Assembly: GCF_001590685.1 (NCBI RefSeq)
Contig: NZ_CP014616.1
Location: forward strand, 332,501 to 396,500
Source of the DNA: Sporosarcina psychrophila
Lineage (GTDB): Bacteria > Bacillota > Bacilli > Bacillales_A > Planococcaceae
Direction: 5' to 3'
Length of the DNA stretch: 64,000 nt
The position numbers and the translations under genes are program-made. Below are positions 39,209 to 48,527 of the stretch, one piece after another. How positions within the stretch are numbered: position 1 is the stretch's first letter; each line of letters starts with the position of its first letter. Under the pieces are notes generated by a model. It saw only the letters and a list, made by a program, of their open reading frames with translations. It had not been told where the DNA came from and searched no databases.

Positions 39209-40777
39209 ATGAAAACACTTTGGCATAATGGCACGATGTATACGATGGAGCAAGAAGGCGACCAAGTTGAGGCGCTGCTCACAGAAAACGGTAAGATTAG
39301 TGCAGTTGGCACATATGGCGATTTAAAAGAACGAGCAGATAATGAAATTGACTTACAGGGTTCCGTTCTTTATCCAGGATTCGTCGATAGTCATATGCAT
39401 ATGATTGGTCACGGCGAAAAATTACTAAGTTTGGACTTATCGAAGGCAACGTCCGCTGATGACATGATGGATATGCTGATAAATGCTCATCCTGATTTGA
39501 AATCTGACGAATGGTTTATCGGAGAGGGATGGAATGAAAATAACTTCCCAGATAAAAAGATCCTCACGCGACATGAATTGGATAAGGTCACGGATTCCCC
39601 TATGATTTTGAAACGGACATGTAGACATGCGGCGCTCGCCAATTCAAAAGCGCTTGAGCTGGCAGGTATTTCAAAAGATACACTTGATCCCGAAGATGGT
39701 GTCATTATGCGTGATGCGAACGGGGAACCTACGGGCTACTTGAAAGAAGGAGCGCAGGAGATTGTACTTGCCCTTATTCCAGAGCCGACAGAGGAATCAT
39801 TGACTCGGGCCTTACAAAAGTCAGTCGATGATTTGCTGTCACTTGGACTGACAGGGGGAGTGACGGATGACCTCGGGTATTATGGGGATTATAAAAACCC
39901 GCTACAAGCATTCAAAAACGTTATTGGTGAACAGAAGAAATTCCGCGCACATTTATTGCGACGGTCAACTGTTTTCCAGCAATTGAAGGAAGAGCAAGCT
40001 ACTTATAATGAACCTTGGATTGAGCCTGGCGAGATGAAATTTTTCATCGACGGAGCGCTTGGAGGTAAAACGGCTTTGTTAAGTAAACCGTATGCAGATA
40101 CGCCCGAAACATTCGGCATGACAGTCATTACGGATGAAGAAATTGGTGCGATAGTGTCGCTCGCACGCAAGTATGGCGAAGCAATTGCTGTTCATGTCAT
40201 TGGGGATGCAGCTGTTGAAAAAGCACTCGATGCGATAGAGAAGTACCCGGTACCTACTGGCAAACGTGATCGACTTATCCATGTAAATGTCTTGCGTGAA
40301 GATCTAGTCGAGCGGATGGAAAAGTTGCCAGTCATCCTTGATATACAGCCGGTGTTTGTTTCATCAGACTTCCCATGGGTCATGGATCGTTTAGGGGAAG
40401 ACCGTCTTGATTGGGCCTATGCGTGGAAAAAGCTGCTTGACCGTGGATTCATTTGCGGCGGCGGTTCGGATGCGCCAATCGAGGAGGTCGACCCATTGCT
40501 TGGCATCTATGCAGCGGCAACGCGTCGGAAGCCTGGGGAAACCCACGATGGCTATTTGCCAGATGAAAAACTAAGTCGCTTTGAAGCGGTCGGCCTCTTT
40601 ACGACGGGGAGTGCGGGAACAATCGGAAAAGCGGACGTCCGCGGTAAGCTTGCGCCCAGGTTCGATGCTGATTTCACAGTGCTCGACAAGGATTTATTCC
40701 GAGTGGAAGATGAAGAGATCGTGAACGCGAATGTTGTGATGACCGTTATTGCGGGTGAAGTGATGTATAGAGGGTGA
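39209..40777 (+). CDS. YtcJ-like amidohydrolase
   Basis: This is a 522-residue member of the amidohydrolase superfamily (Amidohydro_3/YtcJ group), presumed to hydrolyse a C-N bond in an unidentified substrate. Metal-binding motifs are in place: HMH at residues 62-64, the segment FIDGALGGKT, the two later histidines in AVHVIGD and IHVNVLRE, and the final aspartate in GGGSDAPIE. It is cytosolic. It probably shares a transcript with the APH-like gene 48 bases downstream. Confidence 0.85.
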   Translation: MKTLWHNGTMYTMEQEGDQVEALLTENGKISAVGTYGDLKERADNEIDLQGSVLYPGFVDSHMHMIGHGEKLLSLDLSKATSADDMMDMLINAHPDLKSDEWFIGEGWNENNFPDKKILTRHELDKVTDSPMILKRTCRHAALANSKALELAGISKDTLDPEDGVIMRDANGEPTGYLKEGAQEIVLALIPEPTEESLTRALQKSVDDLLSLGLTGGVTDDLGYYGDYKNPLQAFKNVIGEQKKFRAHLLRRSTVFQQLKEEQATYNEPWIEPGEMKFFIDGALGGKTALLSKPYADTPETFGMTVITDEEIGAIVSLARKYGEAIAVHVIGDAAVEKALDAIEKYPVPTGKRDRLIHVNVLREDLVERMEKLPVILDIQPVFVSSDFPWVMDRLGEDRLDWAYAWKKLLDRGFICGGGSDAPIEEVDPLLGIYAAATRRKPGETHDGYLPDEKLSRFEAVGLFTTGSAGTIGKADVRGKLAPRFDADFTVLDKDLFRVEDEEIVNANVVMTVIAGEVMYRG

Positions 40778-40825
40778 AATGGGACTCGTCTAATCCATAA
40801 TTCATGTTTAAAGGAGGGGTGGAAT

Positions 40826-41716
40826 TTGCGACCAATCGAAAAAGCAGAAATCTGGGTGCAGCAAGAAGTAGGGGGTGTCGTCCATTGGATGAAACGACTC
40901 CCAGGCAGTACATCCTCACTTCTTTATGAAGTGAAGACGGAAGACTCGGAAATGGTTTTACGACAATTTGACAATGAGGAGTGGCTTCTTGAAGAACCTG
41001 ATCTCGTCAAGCACGAAGCGGCGAGCCTTCGAAAAGCTTCGGATAGTGGGCTGCCGACTCCAGCGCTGATTGGGTCTGATGAAACAGGAAAGCTGAGCGG
41101 GTTACCGTCTATCCTTATGACGAAAGTTGAAGGGAAAGTAGAGCTTCTGCCAGATGATTTCAACCAATGGACGGATGGATTGGCAAAAGTACTTGTGCAA
41201 ATTCATCAAGTTAAAGCGAATGATTTTACATGGAAATATGCGCCGTATACAAAACGGGCGGACGTCAAATTCCCCGAATGGACGAAGAAACGGGATGTGT
41301 GGCAGGCGGCATTTGAACGTTTCCATGGAACGGAGCCTGAATTTTTCGAGACGTTTATTCACCGCGACTTTCATCCTGCAAACGTGTTGTGGACTAACAA
41401 AGAAGTCAGTGGGATTGTCGATTGGCCGAATGCATGCCGCGGTCCAGCGGGTATCGACGTGGGTCATTGTCGTGTGAACCTCGCGCTGTTGCATAGCGTC
41501 GAAGTGGCAGATCTATTTTTACAAGCCTATCAAAGACATGCTGAACTCTCATTTTCGTATGAACCCTACTGGGATATTGTCTCCGTGTTTGATTTTTTGG
41601 ACGGACCTCCTGTTGTATACAGTGGATGGGCGTCGTTTGGTGTTACAGGTTTGACGGATGAAATGATGGCAGCACGATTGGATCAATATTTGGAGAGTAT
41701 CAGTAACAAAGAGTAG
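40826..41716 (+). CDS. Aminoglycoside phosphotransferase-family kinase
   Basis: The 296-residue protein has the APH/choline-kinase fold. The Brenner motif is HRDFHPANVLW (H179, D181, N186) and the metal-binding aspartate is D199 in IVDWPN. Most chromosomal members phosphorylate metabolites rather than antibiotics, and the substrate here is unknown. It uses a TTG start behind AAGGAGGGG. Confidence 0.82.
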   Translation: MRPIEKAEIWVQQEVGGVVHWMKRLPGSTSSLLYEVKTEDSEMVLRQFDNEEWLLEEPDLVKHEAASLRKASDSGLPTPALIGSDETGKLSGLPSILMTKVEGKVELLPDDFNQWTDGLAKVLVQIHQVKANDFTWKYAPYTKRADVKFPEWTKKRDVWQAAFERFHGTEPEFFETFIHRDFHPANVLWTNKEVSGIVDWPNACRGPAGIDVGHCRVNLALLHSVEVADLFLQAYQRHAELSFSYEPYWDIVSVFDFLDGPPVVYSGWASFGVTGLTDEMMAARLDQYLESISNKE

Positions 41717-41723
41717 AATCATT

Positions 41724-41764
41724 AAAAAAGCGTCCGTTCCCCACAAAAGGAACGGACGCTTTAC
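41724..41764. terminator. Bidirectional terminator between APH-like and MMPL genes
   Basis: A 14-base perfect stem AAAGCGTCCGTTCC with its complement encloses an 8-base loop. It has A6 on the left side, which serves the - strand gene as a U-run. Confidence 0.88.
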
Positions 41765-41772
41765 GTATTATA

Positions 41773-44241
41773 TCAACCTCTGAACGGCCACCATACCCCT
41801 CTGCCAAACGATACAGTAATCGCCGGAATGAGTAATGGAAGAATGATGAGTCCATACAGAAGGAGTCCTGTAATGACAATTGTAGCGATTTGTACGAGAC
41901 TCAACACGCCTGAAGGCATCATTGCACCAAATGTTCCGGCGAGTATGATGGATGCAGTAATGATGACCGTACCCATTTTAGCCATCGACATCGTAAGGGC
42001 CTCTCGTATATTCAGCCCATTAATGCTCTCCTCACGGAAGCGGTCGAGTAAGAAAATGGAGTAATCCACACCGAGCGCAATAAGCAGAATGAAGCCAAAG
42101 AATGGAACTGCCCAGCTGATACCATCATAACCCAACATATTGACAAAGATGAGTTCAGTTACAGCGATAGATGTGTAATATGTGAGCAGCAAGGAGCCAA
42201 TCATATACAAAGGCATGATTGCAGAACGGAATAAGAACGTCAAGACGACGAACAAACTGGCAAGCATAATAATGACTGTGCGCTTGAAGTCTTTTGACGA
42301 AATATCATACAGATCCGAATTCATACTGGATACTCCGCTATATGCAAGCTCTGCGTCAAAGAAAGGTGTTCCGATAACTGAACGGGTTACGCTGTCTTTA
42401 ATGTCATGCACCGTTTGGATCGCTTCCCTTGAATAAGGATCATAGTCCAAAATCACTTCAAGTAAAATCCCTGATTCGGCTCCGAACGTATAACGGTCAA
42501 TCACCGGCTTGAACGTTTCATTGCTGAGCGTGCCTGACGGGATGAACAAACCGGTAGCACGCACACTGTCCGACTCACTCATTTCTTTTAATGATGCGGA
42601 TAATTCGCCAAGACCGGAACCGATTTCATCCAGGCCTTTAGTAGAAGCACCAACACCTGCAGAAAGCTGCTCGATACCACCTGCGGCTTGTGCAAGTCCA
42701 GCACCATTGACTTCAGCTGCAGAACCGGTAGAAAATATGCCGGTCACTTGGTCCAGTCCGCCTTGAACTTCTGTCAGTCCTTTTTTTACCTCATCCAGTC
42801 CACCAGTCGCATCACCAAGACCCTCTGACATAAGACCAAGCTGGTGGTCTACATACAAGTCTTCGATAATTTCACCAGTTGGACGCGTAATCGTCCGGAC
42901 CGTTTTCACGCCGTCAATCTTCTCGATATCCCGGCTGATTGCTTCGAGATAGGTGACGTCAGTTTCATTGACAATCGGGCCGTCTTTTTTCAATAAAACC
43001 TGGATTGGCAACGAATCTCCTTTCCCGAATGCTTCAGAAATAGCATTGAGGCCCATGACCGATTCTTTACTCTTATCAATCTCATCGACTGTGTTGAATG
43101 ACAAATCATTATCATATGTCAATAGAAGTGGGACTGTGATAACTGCCACAATTAGCATAGAAATGAGCGGCCGCTTGACCGAAACTTTACTGAAGGCAAC
43201 CCATATTTTACTGTCTTTATGCGATGCAGCTTGTTTTGAAGGCCAAAACAATTTGTCTTTCAATAAAACCATGAACAATGGAACAACTGTAAATAGCACG
43301 ACCATCAACACGGCAATTCCGACCGCGACGGCCACAGCTGATTTAAAAATCGGGAAGTCTGCAAATCCGATTGCTGCAAATCCGATAAAGACGGCAAGAC
43401 CGCTGATGAACAGTGTACGACCTGCAGTTTTATACGTATTAACGACTGCATCCTCGACGCTATGACCTGCTAGCAATTCTTCTTTATAACGGCTGAGCAA
43501 CAGAATACAATAATCCGTTCCTAGTCCGAAGAGGATAGCTACAAGGAAAATCTGTGTGTAATTAGAAACAGGGAATCCGAACCAGTCAATGAAAAAGGCA
43601 ACAAATGATTGACTGAGTAAATAGGAGATCCCTACCGCAATAAGCGGTATAAATGGTGTGACAATTGAGCGGAATACGATGAGAAGCAAACCGAAAATAA
43701 GCACGACGGTAATAATTTCTGTTTTTTTCAAGCCGTCTTGTGCGCTTTGGTTTACATCATTGCCGATAATCGCTTCACCTGTTAAATAGACTGTCTGGTT
43801 TTGGGGTAAAATATCACTATGAATTTTATCAGCAAGGGCAATAATTTCATCAAATGTACCGTCCACAGTAATTGGTACGAGGACTGTCTTCTGATCTTTT
43901 GAAACAAGTTGCGCTTCCAGTTCTTTACTTTCAAATGGGTTAAGTATTGCTGAAACTGGCTTGCCCAGGGCTTCAAGTTTGTCTACAACCGATTGAATTT
44001 CTTTTTTCATCGCAGCATCTACTGGTTTTTTCAGCGGATAGACGAGTGAAATCGTATCTTCGGAAGCACCGGCTTTTTCTAGCATATCAGCCGCTTTTTG
44101 CGAATCAGCACTGCTTGGAAGTTGTAGTGAGCCCGCTTCTTCTGCTTGTTTTGCCAAATTTGGTGCTAAAATGAATAACGCAATTGTCAATGTAAGTAAG
44201 CCGATGAAAATCGGCCATTTGAATTTTAAAATAGCTCTCAA
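41773..44241 (-). CDS. MMPL/RND-family exporter
   Basis: This 822-residue exporter has two repeats of six membrane segments, each headed by one segment and a large extracytoplasmic domain. The RND-type FGLGTDYCILLLSRYKEE and IALGVDYSIFLLDRFREE motifs mark both halves, with the aspartate of the proton relay. The second loop (about 480-570) has glycine-rich heptad-like turns (GGLDEVKKGLTEVQGGLDQV) like YhgE-type proteins. It starts with TTG two bases after the MarR gene, so it is probably repressed by that regulator and exports its inducer. Confidence 0.88.
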   Translation of the reverse strand: MRAILKFKWPIFIGLLTLTIALFILAPNLAKQAEEAGSLQLPSSADSQKAADMLEKAGASEDTISLVYPLKKPVDAAMKKEIQSVVDKLEALGKPVSAILNPFESKELEAQLVSKDQKTVLVPITVDGTFDEIIALADKIHSDILPQNQTVYLTGEAIIGNDVNQSAQDGLKKTEIITVVLIFGLLLIVFRSIVTPFIPLIAVGISYLLSQSFVAFFIDWFGFPVSNYTQIFLVAILFGLGTDYCILLLSRYKEELLAGHSVEDAVVNTYKTAGRTLFISGLAVFIGFAAIGFADFPIFKSAVAVAVGIAVLMVVLFTVVPLFMVLLKDKLFWPSKQAASHKDSKIWVAFSKVSVKRPLISMLIVAVITVPLLLTYDNDLSFNTVDEIDKSKESVMGLNAISEAFGKGDSLPIQVLLKKDGPIVNETDVTYLEAISRDIEKIDGVKTVRTITRPTGEIIEDLYVDHQLGLMSEGLGDATGGLDEVKKGLTEVQGGLDQVTGIFSTGSAAEVNGAGLAQAAGGIEQLSAGVGASTKGLDEIGSGLGELSASLKEMSESDSVRATGLFIPSGTLSNETFKPVIDRYTFGAESGILLEVILDYDPYSREAIQTVHDIKDSVTRSVIGTPFFDAELAYSGVSSMNSDLYDISSKDFKRTVIIMLASLFVVLTFLFRSAIMPLYMIGSLLLTYYTSIAVTELIFVNMLGYDGISWAVPFFGFILLIALGVDYSIFLLDRFREESINGLNIREALTMSMAKMGTVIITASIILAGTFGAMMPSGVLSLVQIATIVITGLLLYGLIILPLLIPAITVSFGRGVWWPFRG

Positions 44242-44243
44242 AA

Positions 44244-44690
44244 TTACATCTCCTTCATTTGTAAAATCTCTTTAAGTTTTCGGAAGGTCTCAACGAATGT
44301 CTCCAGTTCCTTTTCATCAATTCGATCTTTAAAAAGTTTTTCAATATTTTCATAGACCGCATTATTGGACGTTTGAAGAACCTCGATACCTTCCGATGTA
44401 AGTCGTATGATTTTGGCACGCTGATCGTTTTCGTCACGCTCGGATGTCACAAGTCCTTTTTCCTCCAACTTTTTTAAACGGCTCGAGACGGCGCTTTTAT
44501 GTACACCTTGAATTGTGGCAAGCTTTCCGCTCGAAAGTGCTCCATAAGTAGAAAGGATTTTGAGTACTTGAATTTGCTCAGGAGAATACTCTTTCCAAAT
44601 GGGAATATCCATGTTTTTAATAACATGTTCTGTCCCGAAAATCATTACTTCTTCGAATAAATCAACAGCTTCTAGTAGTTTTTCTCTCAA
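44244..44690 (-). CDS. MarR-family transcriptional regulator
   Basis: The 148-residue protein has the winged-helix core at about 35-100 (SSGKLATIQGVHKSAVSSRLKKLEEKGLV, then the wing DENDQRAKIIRLT) and helical dimerisation ends. It starts with TTG; the ribosome-binding GGGGG overlaps an inverted repeat. It is co-transcribed with the MMPL exporter and very likely represses both. Confidence 0.9.
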   Translation of the reverse strand: MREKLLEAVDLFEEVMIFGTEHVIKNMDIPIWKEYSPEQIQVLKILSTYGALSSGKLATIQGVHKSAVSSRLKKLEEKGLVTSERDENDQRAKIIRLTSEGIEVLQTSNNAVYENIEKLFKDRIDEKELETFVETFRKLKEILQMKEM

Positions 44691-44697
44691 TATAGTC

Positions 44698-44748
44698 TAC
44701 CCCCTAAACCAATAATAGTAGTTTAGGGGGTAAACGAATAAATGTCAA
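44698..44748 (-). promoter_or_regulatory. Promoter and operator of the MarR-MMPL operon
   Basis: TACCCCCTAAAC at 44698-44709 and GTTTAGGGGGTA at 44721-44732 form a perfect 12-base dyad with an 11-base spacer. On the - strand a -35 box TTGACA (44748-44743) and a -10 box TAAACT (44725-44720) are 17 bases apart, so one arm covers the -10 and the other covers the ribosome-binding site. This is the layout expected for an autorepressor. Confidence 0.75.
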
Positions 44749-44813
44749 CGGCAAAGTAATCGGCCATTTTATGATAAACTGAAGGAAGTAGATACAAAGG
44801 GGACTGAGAAGCT

Positions 44814-45419
44814 ATGACAAATATGTGGCATGAACGTTTTTCCGTTGAAGAATACGTCTATGGCAAAGAACCCAACGGATTTCTTGTGGAGGCGGCACAG
44901 CAATTACCGAAGGGTAAAGTGCTTTGTATCGCGGAAGGTGAAGGGCGTAATTCGGTCTACTTGGCAACGCTTGGCTTTGATGTGACAGCATGGGATTATG
45001 CGCCGGCAGGACTGGAGAAGACAAAGCAGTTGGCGGGTGAAAAAGGTGTCGTTGTAAAAACGGAACTGCACGATTTGGCAGAAGTGGCATGGGAAGAAGA
45101 GCAGTGGGATGCCATCGTTCACATCTTCGGACATTTCCCGGGAAACGTTATGGACCGTACTCTAGCAGGGATTAAAAAGGCATTAAAACCTGGTGGATGC
45201 TATGTAAGTGAGTTGTATACGAAAGAACAGCTCCAGTACGGAACAGGCGGCCCACGGGTCGAAGAAATGCTGTGTAATCCTATTAAGATGCTCGAACAAT
45301 TCGATGGTTATTTCGTCAAACACTTCCATATCGGGGAAGTCAATCGCGTGGAAGGCCAACTTCATACAGGAACCGCACACGTCGTGCAAAGTATATTTCA
45401 AAAAAGAGAGGAAGAATAA
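44814..45419 (+). CDS. Class I SAM-dependent methyltransferase
   Basis: The 201-residue protein has a Rossmann core with the motif I region LCIAEGEGRNSVYLA (residues 37-51) and VTAWDYAPAGLEKT at motif II. It is like the TehB/UbiE group. The acidic motif-I variant AEGEGRN is common in small bacterial members. The substrate is unknown. ywbE follows after three bases. Confidence 0.83.
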   Translation: MTNMWHERFSVEEYVYGKEPNGFLVEAAQQLPKGKVLCIAEGEGRNSVYLATLGFDVTAWDYAPAGLEKTKQLAGEKGVVVKTELHDLAEVAWEEEQWDAIVHIFGHFPGNVMDRTLAGIKKALKPGGCYVSELYTKEQLQYGTGGPRVEEMLCNPIKMLEQFDGYFVKHFHIGEVNRVEGQLHTGTAHVVQSIFQKREEE

Positions 45420-45422
45420 TAT

Positions 45423-45614
45423 ATGAATGGAAAGAATCGTGCAGATGTAACACCAGGCTTAAAAGTAGCAGTTATCTTGAAAAAAGATCAGCGGTCGGGC
45501 TCGAAAACGGAAGGTGTCGTTAAAGATTTATTGACGAACTCAAGTTTCCACCCGCATGGCATTAAAGTACGCTTAGAAGACGGACAAGTTGGACGGGTTT
45601 GCGAGATTTTATAA
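45423..45614 (+). CDS. ywbE: YwbE-family protein
   Basis: This is a 63-residue conserved small protein of the YwbE family, recognisable by LKKDQRSGSKTEGVV and HPHGIKVRLEDGQVGRV. It looks like a small beta-barrel domain, with unknown function. It starts three bases after the methyltransferase stop. Confidence 0.85.
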   Translation: MNGKNRADVTPGLKVAVILKKDQRSGSKTEGVVKDLLTNSSFHPHGIKVRLEDGQVGRVCEIL

Positions 45615-45649
45615 TAAGAAAAGGCCTAAAAAGGATAACCATGCGCAGT

Positions 45650-46894
45650 CTATTGCCGCGCGTAGTTATTCTTTTTAGGTAATAATTCAGGTTGGGGTGG
45701 ACCATCAATGAACTTGAAATAAGGAAAGACGATACCAATGATAGATACCAAACTTATCGCTAATCCAATCATTATATATAAAGGTCTAATTCCCCATAAC
45801 TCACTAATAATTCCTCCAAAAACAATCCCAATTGGCATCGCCGTTCTACTAATTACTAATCTAACCGACATCACTTTCCCCATCATATGATTCGGAATCG
45901 CCCGCTGACAAATTGTGATGTTGTGAATACTGAAGAAAGCCATCATAATTCCTGCAATAATTTCGACGATAATCGCTAAAATGATTGCATTAATAATTCC
46001 TAACGAAATGTAGGTTAATCCACCGATTACTAGGGATCCTAACATGAACATTCTTCGACTTCGGAATTTTATCTTTCCAATTAACAGAGATCCGATGACA
46101 TAACCCAATGGAAAGCCAGCCATAAAGAGGCCATAATCTTCATAATTCCCCTTCAGCACATCCGTGATATACGGTAAATTAATCACCATTGTGACACCAA
46201 CGCCAAATTGGACGAATGCAAGGAAGATTCCCAGCCACACGATTGTTCGTTCTTTAAAAAAGTAATGGATGCCTTCATTGAATTGTTCCAACCAAGTCTT
46301 CCGTATACCTTGAGGAACTCGTTGCTCGTCCATCCGTAACAGCAAAAATCCACTTAGCGCAAGTAATATAAACACGAGTAACAAAGTGAAATCCGTCCCT
46401 ATATAATTAATAACAACTCCACCAGCCATGGGTGCCAAGAACATCATAAGCCTCGTTGTACCATCGAGATAAGCATTGGCCGTACTTAACTGTTCCTTAG
46501 CTACGATTGTCGGTGTAATCGCTTGACTTGCAGGAACGTAAAGTGGGGTGACAAGGCCAATGATAACCTGAACAACATAGATATGCCAAACTTCCAAATG
46601 GCCAAGGAACATTGATAAAAGTGGCACCAGAAAAATCAATGCCCGTGTCCACTGGGAGAAAATCATAATCCATTTGCGACTCCATTTATCAATGAACGGC
46701 CCACTGACGAGTTGAAACACGATTGAGGGGAGAAAGTACAGTAACCACATACTACCCAACGCCAGTTTTGACCCCGTGAGTTCGTAAACAATAATCGAAT
46801 TGCAAAACGTGCCAAAGGAGCCACCCAATTCGGATATTGCACTTCCCGCCCACAATGAAACGAAGCCCCTATTTTTTAAGACATGAGTATTCAA
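45650..46894 (-). CDS. Major facilitator superfamily transporter
   Basis: The 414-residue protein has 12 predicted membrane segments and the cytoplasmic loop motif DKWSRKWIMIFS after segment 2. It resembles drug-efflux MFS proteins of the MFS_3 type. It uses a TTG start. It lies 20 bases downstream of an ArsR-type regulator on the same strand, so it is likely to be controlled by it. The substrate is unknown. Confidence 0.85.
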   Translation of the reverse strand: MNTHVLKNRGFVSLWAGSAISELGGSFGTFCNSIIVYELTGSKLALGSMWLLYFLPSIVFQLVSGPFIDKWSRKWIMIFSQWTRALIFLVPLLSMFLGHLEVWHIYVVQVIIGLVTPLYVPASQAITPTIVAKEQLSTANAYLDGTTRLMMFLAPMAGGVVINYIGTDFTLLLVFILLALSGFLLLRMDEQRVPQGIRKTWLEQFNEGIHYFFKERTIVWLGIFLAFVQFGVGVTMVINLPYITDVLKGNYEDYGLFMAGFPLGYVIGSLLIGKIKFRSRRMFMLGSLVIGGLTYISLGIINAIILAIIVEIIAGIMMAFFSIHNITICQRAIPNHMMGKVMSVRLVISRTAMPIGIVFGGIISELWGIRPLYIMIGLAISLVSIIGIVFPYFKFIDGPPQPELLPKKNNYARQ

Positions 46895-46914
46895 AAGTCA
46901 TCGCCCCTTCTGCA

Positions 46915-47961
46915 TTATTGGGTTAAATAGAGTTCCAACTCTTTGGGCAGGGAAGCAACGGACTTTTCTTTCAAATAATAATTGGAGGACTTTTGACCAA
47001 CTAAAGAAGCGGCCTTTAAAATTTTTAAATGGTGATGAACAGTTGATTTTCCTAATTCGAGCTGCTCAGTTATATCCTTTAACGTGCAATCTTGTTCAGA
47101 TAAAAGCTTAACCATACGGAGCCGGACTTCATCTCCCAATGCTTTATGTTTCTGAATTAAAAAGTAATCGGGAAGATACTTATCAGTTGGATCAATGCTT
47201 GTGTTCGGAATCGGATAATAAAAAACTTTCGTTTCTTCAATATCCGATACAATCGTCCAAGGCCGGTACGTCAATTGGGGAATCAATAAAACACGATGAA
47301 CGCTTGGCTCAGGAATATACTCTGTTCCATTTGTGGCCCATGCAACAAATTCTTCAGGCGTTAGTTTGTCTTTCATACTTCTTTTTTCATCGAGATCTCT
47401 TTCCAAGATGGCTAACAAGGGATTTGTGTCTGCATCAAGAACTGTTTCAGTCCACAAAGACATGACAGTTAGTAAATGCTTTTTAAAGTCAACGCCATTT
47501 ACATTGCTGATAAAGTCAATATAAGCAGGTAGAAAAGGGTTTTCCTTTGCTACTTGTTTTATTAAATCGACAGCAACTTTATCACCATTCGCCGCAAGCA
47601 TCCTACTTTCTTGTAAATCTGTTCCGAAGTATGGGAGACAAGTATACTTCAGTTCCACATCGCTTAAATTGTTGACATAAATCTTGAATTTTTCAATGTC
47701 ATTCGAATTTCTTTCAAAAGCGTGTAAAAGTTGAAGTAAACTTTTCCATGTATTGTGTTCTTCAACGTAATTCAGTTCGCTAACTAACTCGTCAGGCATT
47801 TCATTTCGAAGTGTTTCAAATGAACCTTTTTTCTCGAGCGTGTCTAGCAGCGGTGTATTTGTGATCGCTGCAATACCTAATGCACATTCCCATAATAGAG
47901 AATACTCGAGCTCCACTTTGTACGATTCTCTTTTTCTACCTGTTATTGTTAGTGTATTCAT
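46915..47961 (-). CDS. ArsR-family regulator with long N-terminal domain
   Basis: The C-terminal third (about residues 265-340) is a winged helix of the ArsR type: LGDEVRLRMVKLLSEQDCTLKDITEQLELGKSTVHHHLKIL. The first 250 residues form an all-helical domain like that of DUF5937 proteins, presumably sensing or dimerising. No metal-binding cysteine pair of classical ArsR proteins is seen. It is paired with the MFS transporter and preceded by a palindrome. Confidence 0.82.
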   Translation of the reverse strand: MNTLTITGRKRESYKVELEYSLLWECALGIAAITNTPLLDTLEKKGSFETLRNEMPDELVSELNYVEEHNTWKSLLQLLHAFERNSNDIEKFKIYVNNLSDVELKYTCLPYFGTDLQESRMLAANGDKVAVDLIKQVAKENPFLPAYIDFISNVNGVDFKKHLLTVMSLWTETVLDADTNPLLAILERDLDEKRSMKDKLTPEEFVAWATNGTEYIPEPSVHRVLLIPQLTYRPWTIVSDIEETKVFYYPIPNTSIDPTDKYLPDYFLIQKHKALGDEVRLRMVKLLSEQDCTLKDITEQLELGKSTVHHHLKILKAASLVGQKSSNYYLKEKSVASLPKELELYLTQ

Positions 47962-48029
47962 ACTAATCCGCCTCCTACTTGGTAAAGTATACCTATTTGG
48001 AATGCGAAGTTCAATAATTATAGAATATT

Positions 48030-48051
48030 TTGTTCAATTAAATTTGAACAA
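48030..48051. promoter_or_regulatory. Palindromic operator candidate upstream of the ArsR-type gene
   Basis: TTGTTCAA and TTGAACAA are perfect complements around TTAAAT. A related half-site, AAGTTCAA, lies 23 bases closer to the gene (48008-48015). The site is 70-90 bases upstream of the start, on the - strand promoter side. Confidence 0.5.
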
Positions 48052-48344
48052 TTACATATAAATCATAAATAGATAGGTTGTGACTTTTATCCATCAAACG
48101 TGAAGGTATAAAAAACGTTTGTTTTAGAATTGTATGGAGAGCGACGGACAAGCGTTCACCCTACGCAGTAAGAAATCTCAATAATGATGCAATAGTTGTT
48201 CAGTCCAAAGTGATCCGAGAGCATCTGTGTATAAGGCGTCTAGTGTTTAAACACAAAAGCAAGCAGTCATTTACTGGTTAATCAACAAATGTGTATTGGA
48301 AACATTTGTATGGAAAGAAACGTCTCGATAGGAGTGGGTGCACA

Positions 48345-48509
48345 ATGAAGATTGATCTAAAAGTAACCGGAAAATCAAGCGAAAATCGTTTGGATTGATA
48401 GTAATACAGTTTCAATCAATGGAGTTGAACTTAATGTGCAAAAAGATGTGTATGATTAGAGAGAACAGTAACGGGCTCAATTGAGGTTCGCTATACAGAA
48501 ATGTTTTAA
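48345..48509 (+). pseudogene. Small broken reading frame
   Basis: An ATG behind GGAGTGGG opens MKIDLKVTGKSSENRLD and stops. One frame over the reading continues as IDSNTVSINGVELNVQKDVYD, then after another shift as ERTVTGSIEVRYTEMF. Read through two shifts this gives one protein-like string of about 55 residues with beta-strand character. I do not recognise a family. It could be a decayed gene or a sequence of chance. Confidence 0.4.
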
Positions 48510-48527
48510 TACTAAGGGGGACTCAGC

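Larger units (their letters stand above)
47962..48527. other. Gene-free interval between the ArsR and PstS-like genes
   Basis: It holds the upstream region of the ArsR gene with one palindrome, about 290 bases in which I see nothing, and then a small broken reading frame (48345-48509) before the PstS-like gene. Confidence 0.6.

Noticed and set aside
40826..41716. Aminoglycoside resistance gene
   Set aside because: Only the general APH kinase fold is supported; nothing points to a specific antibiotic, and most chromosomal members act on metabolites.
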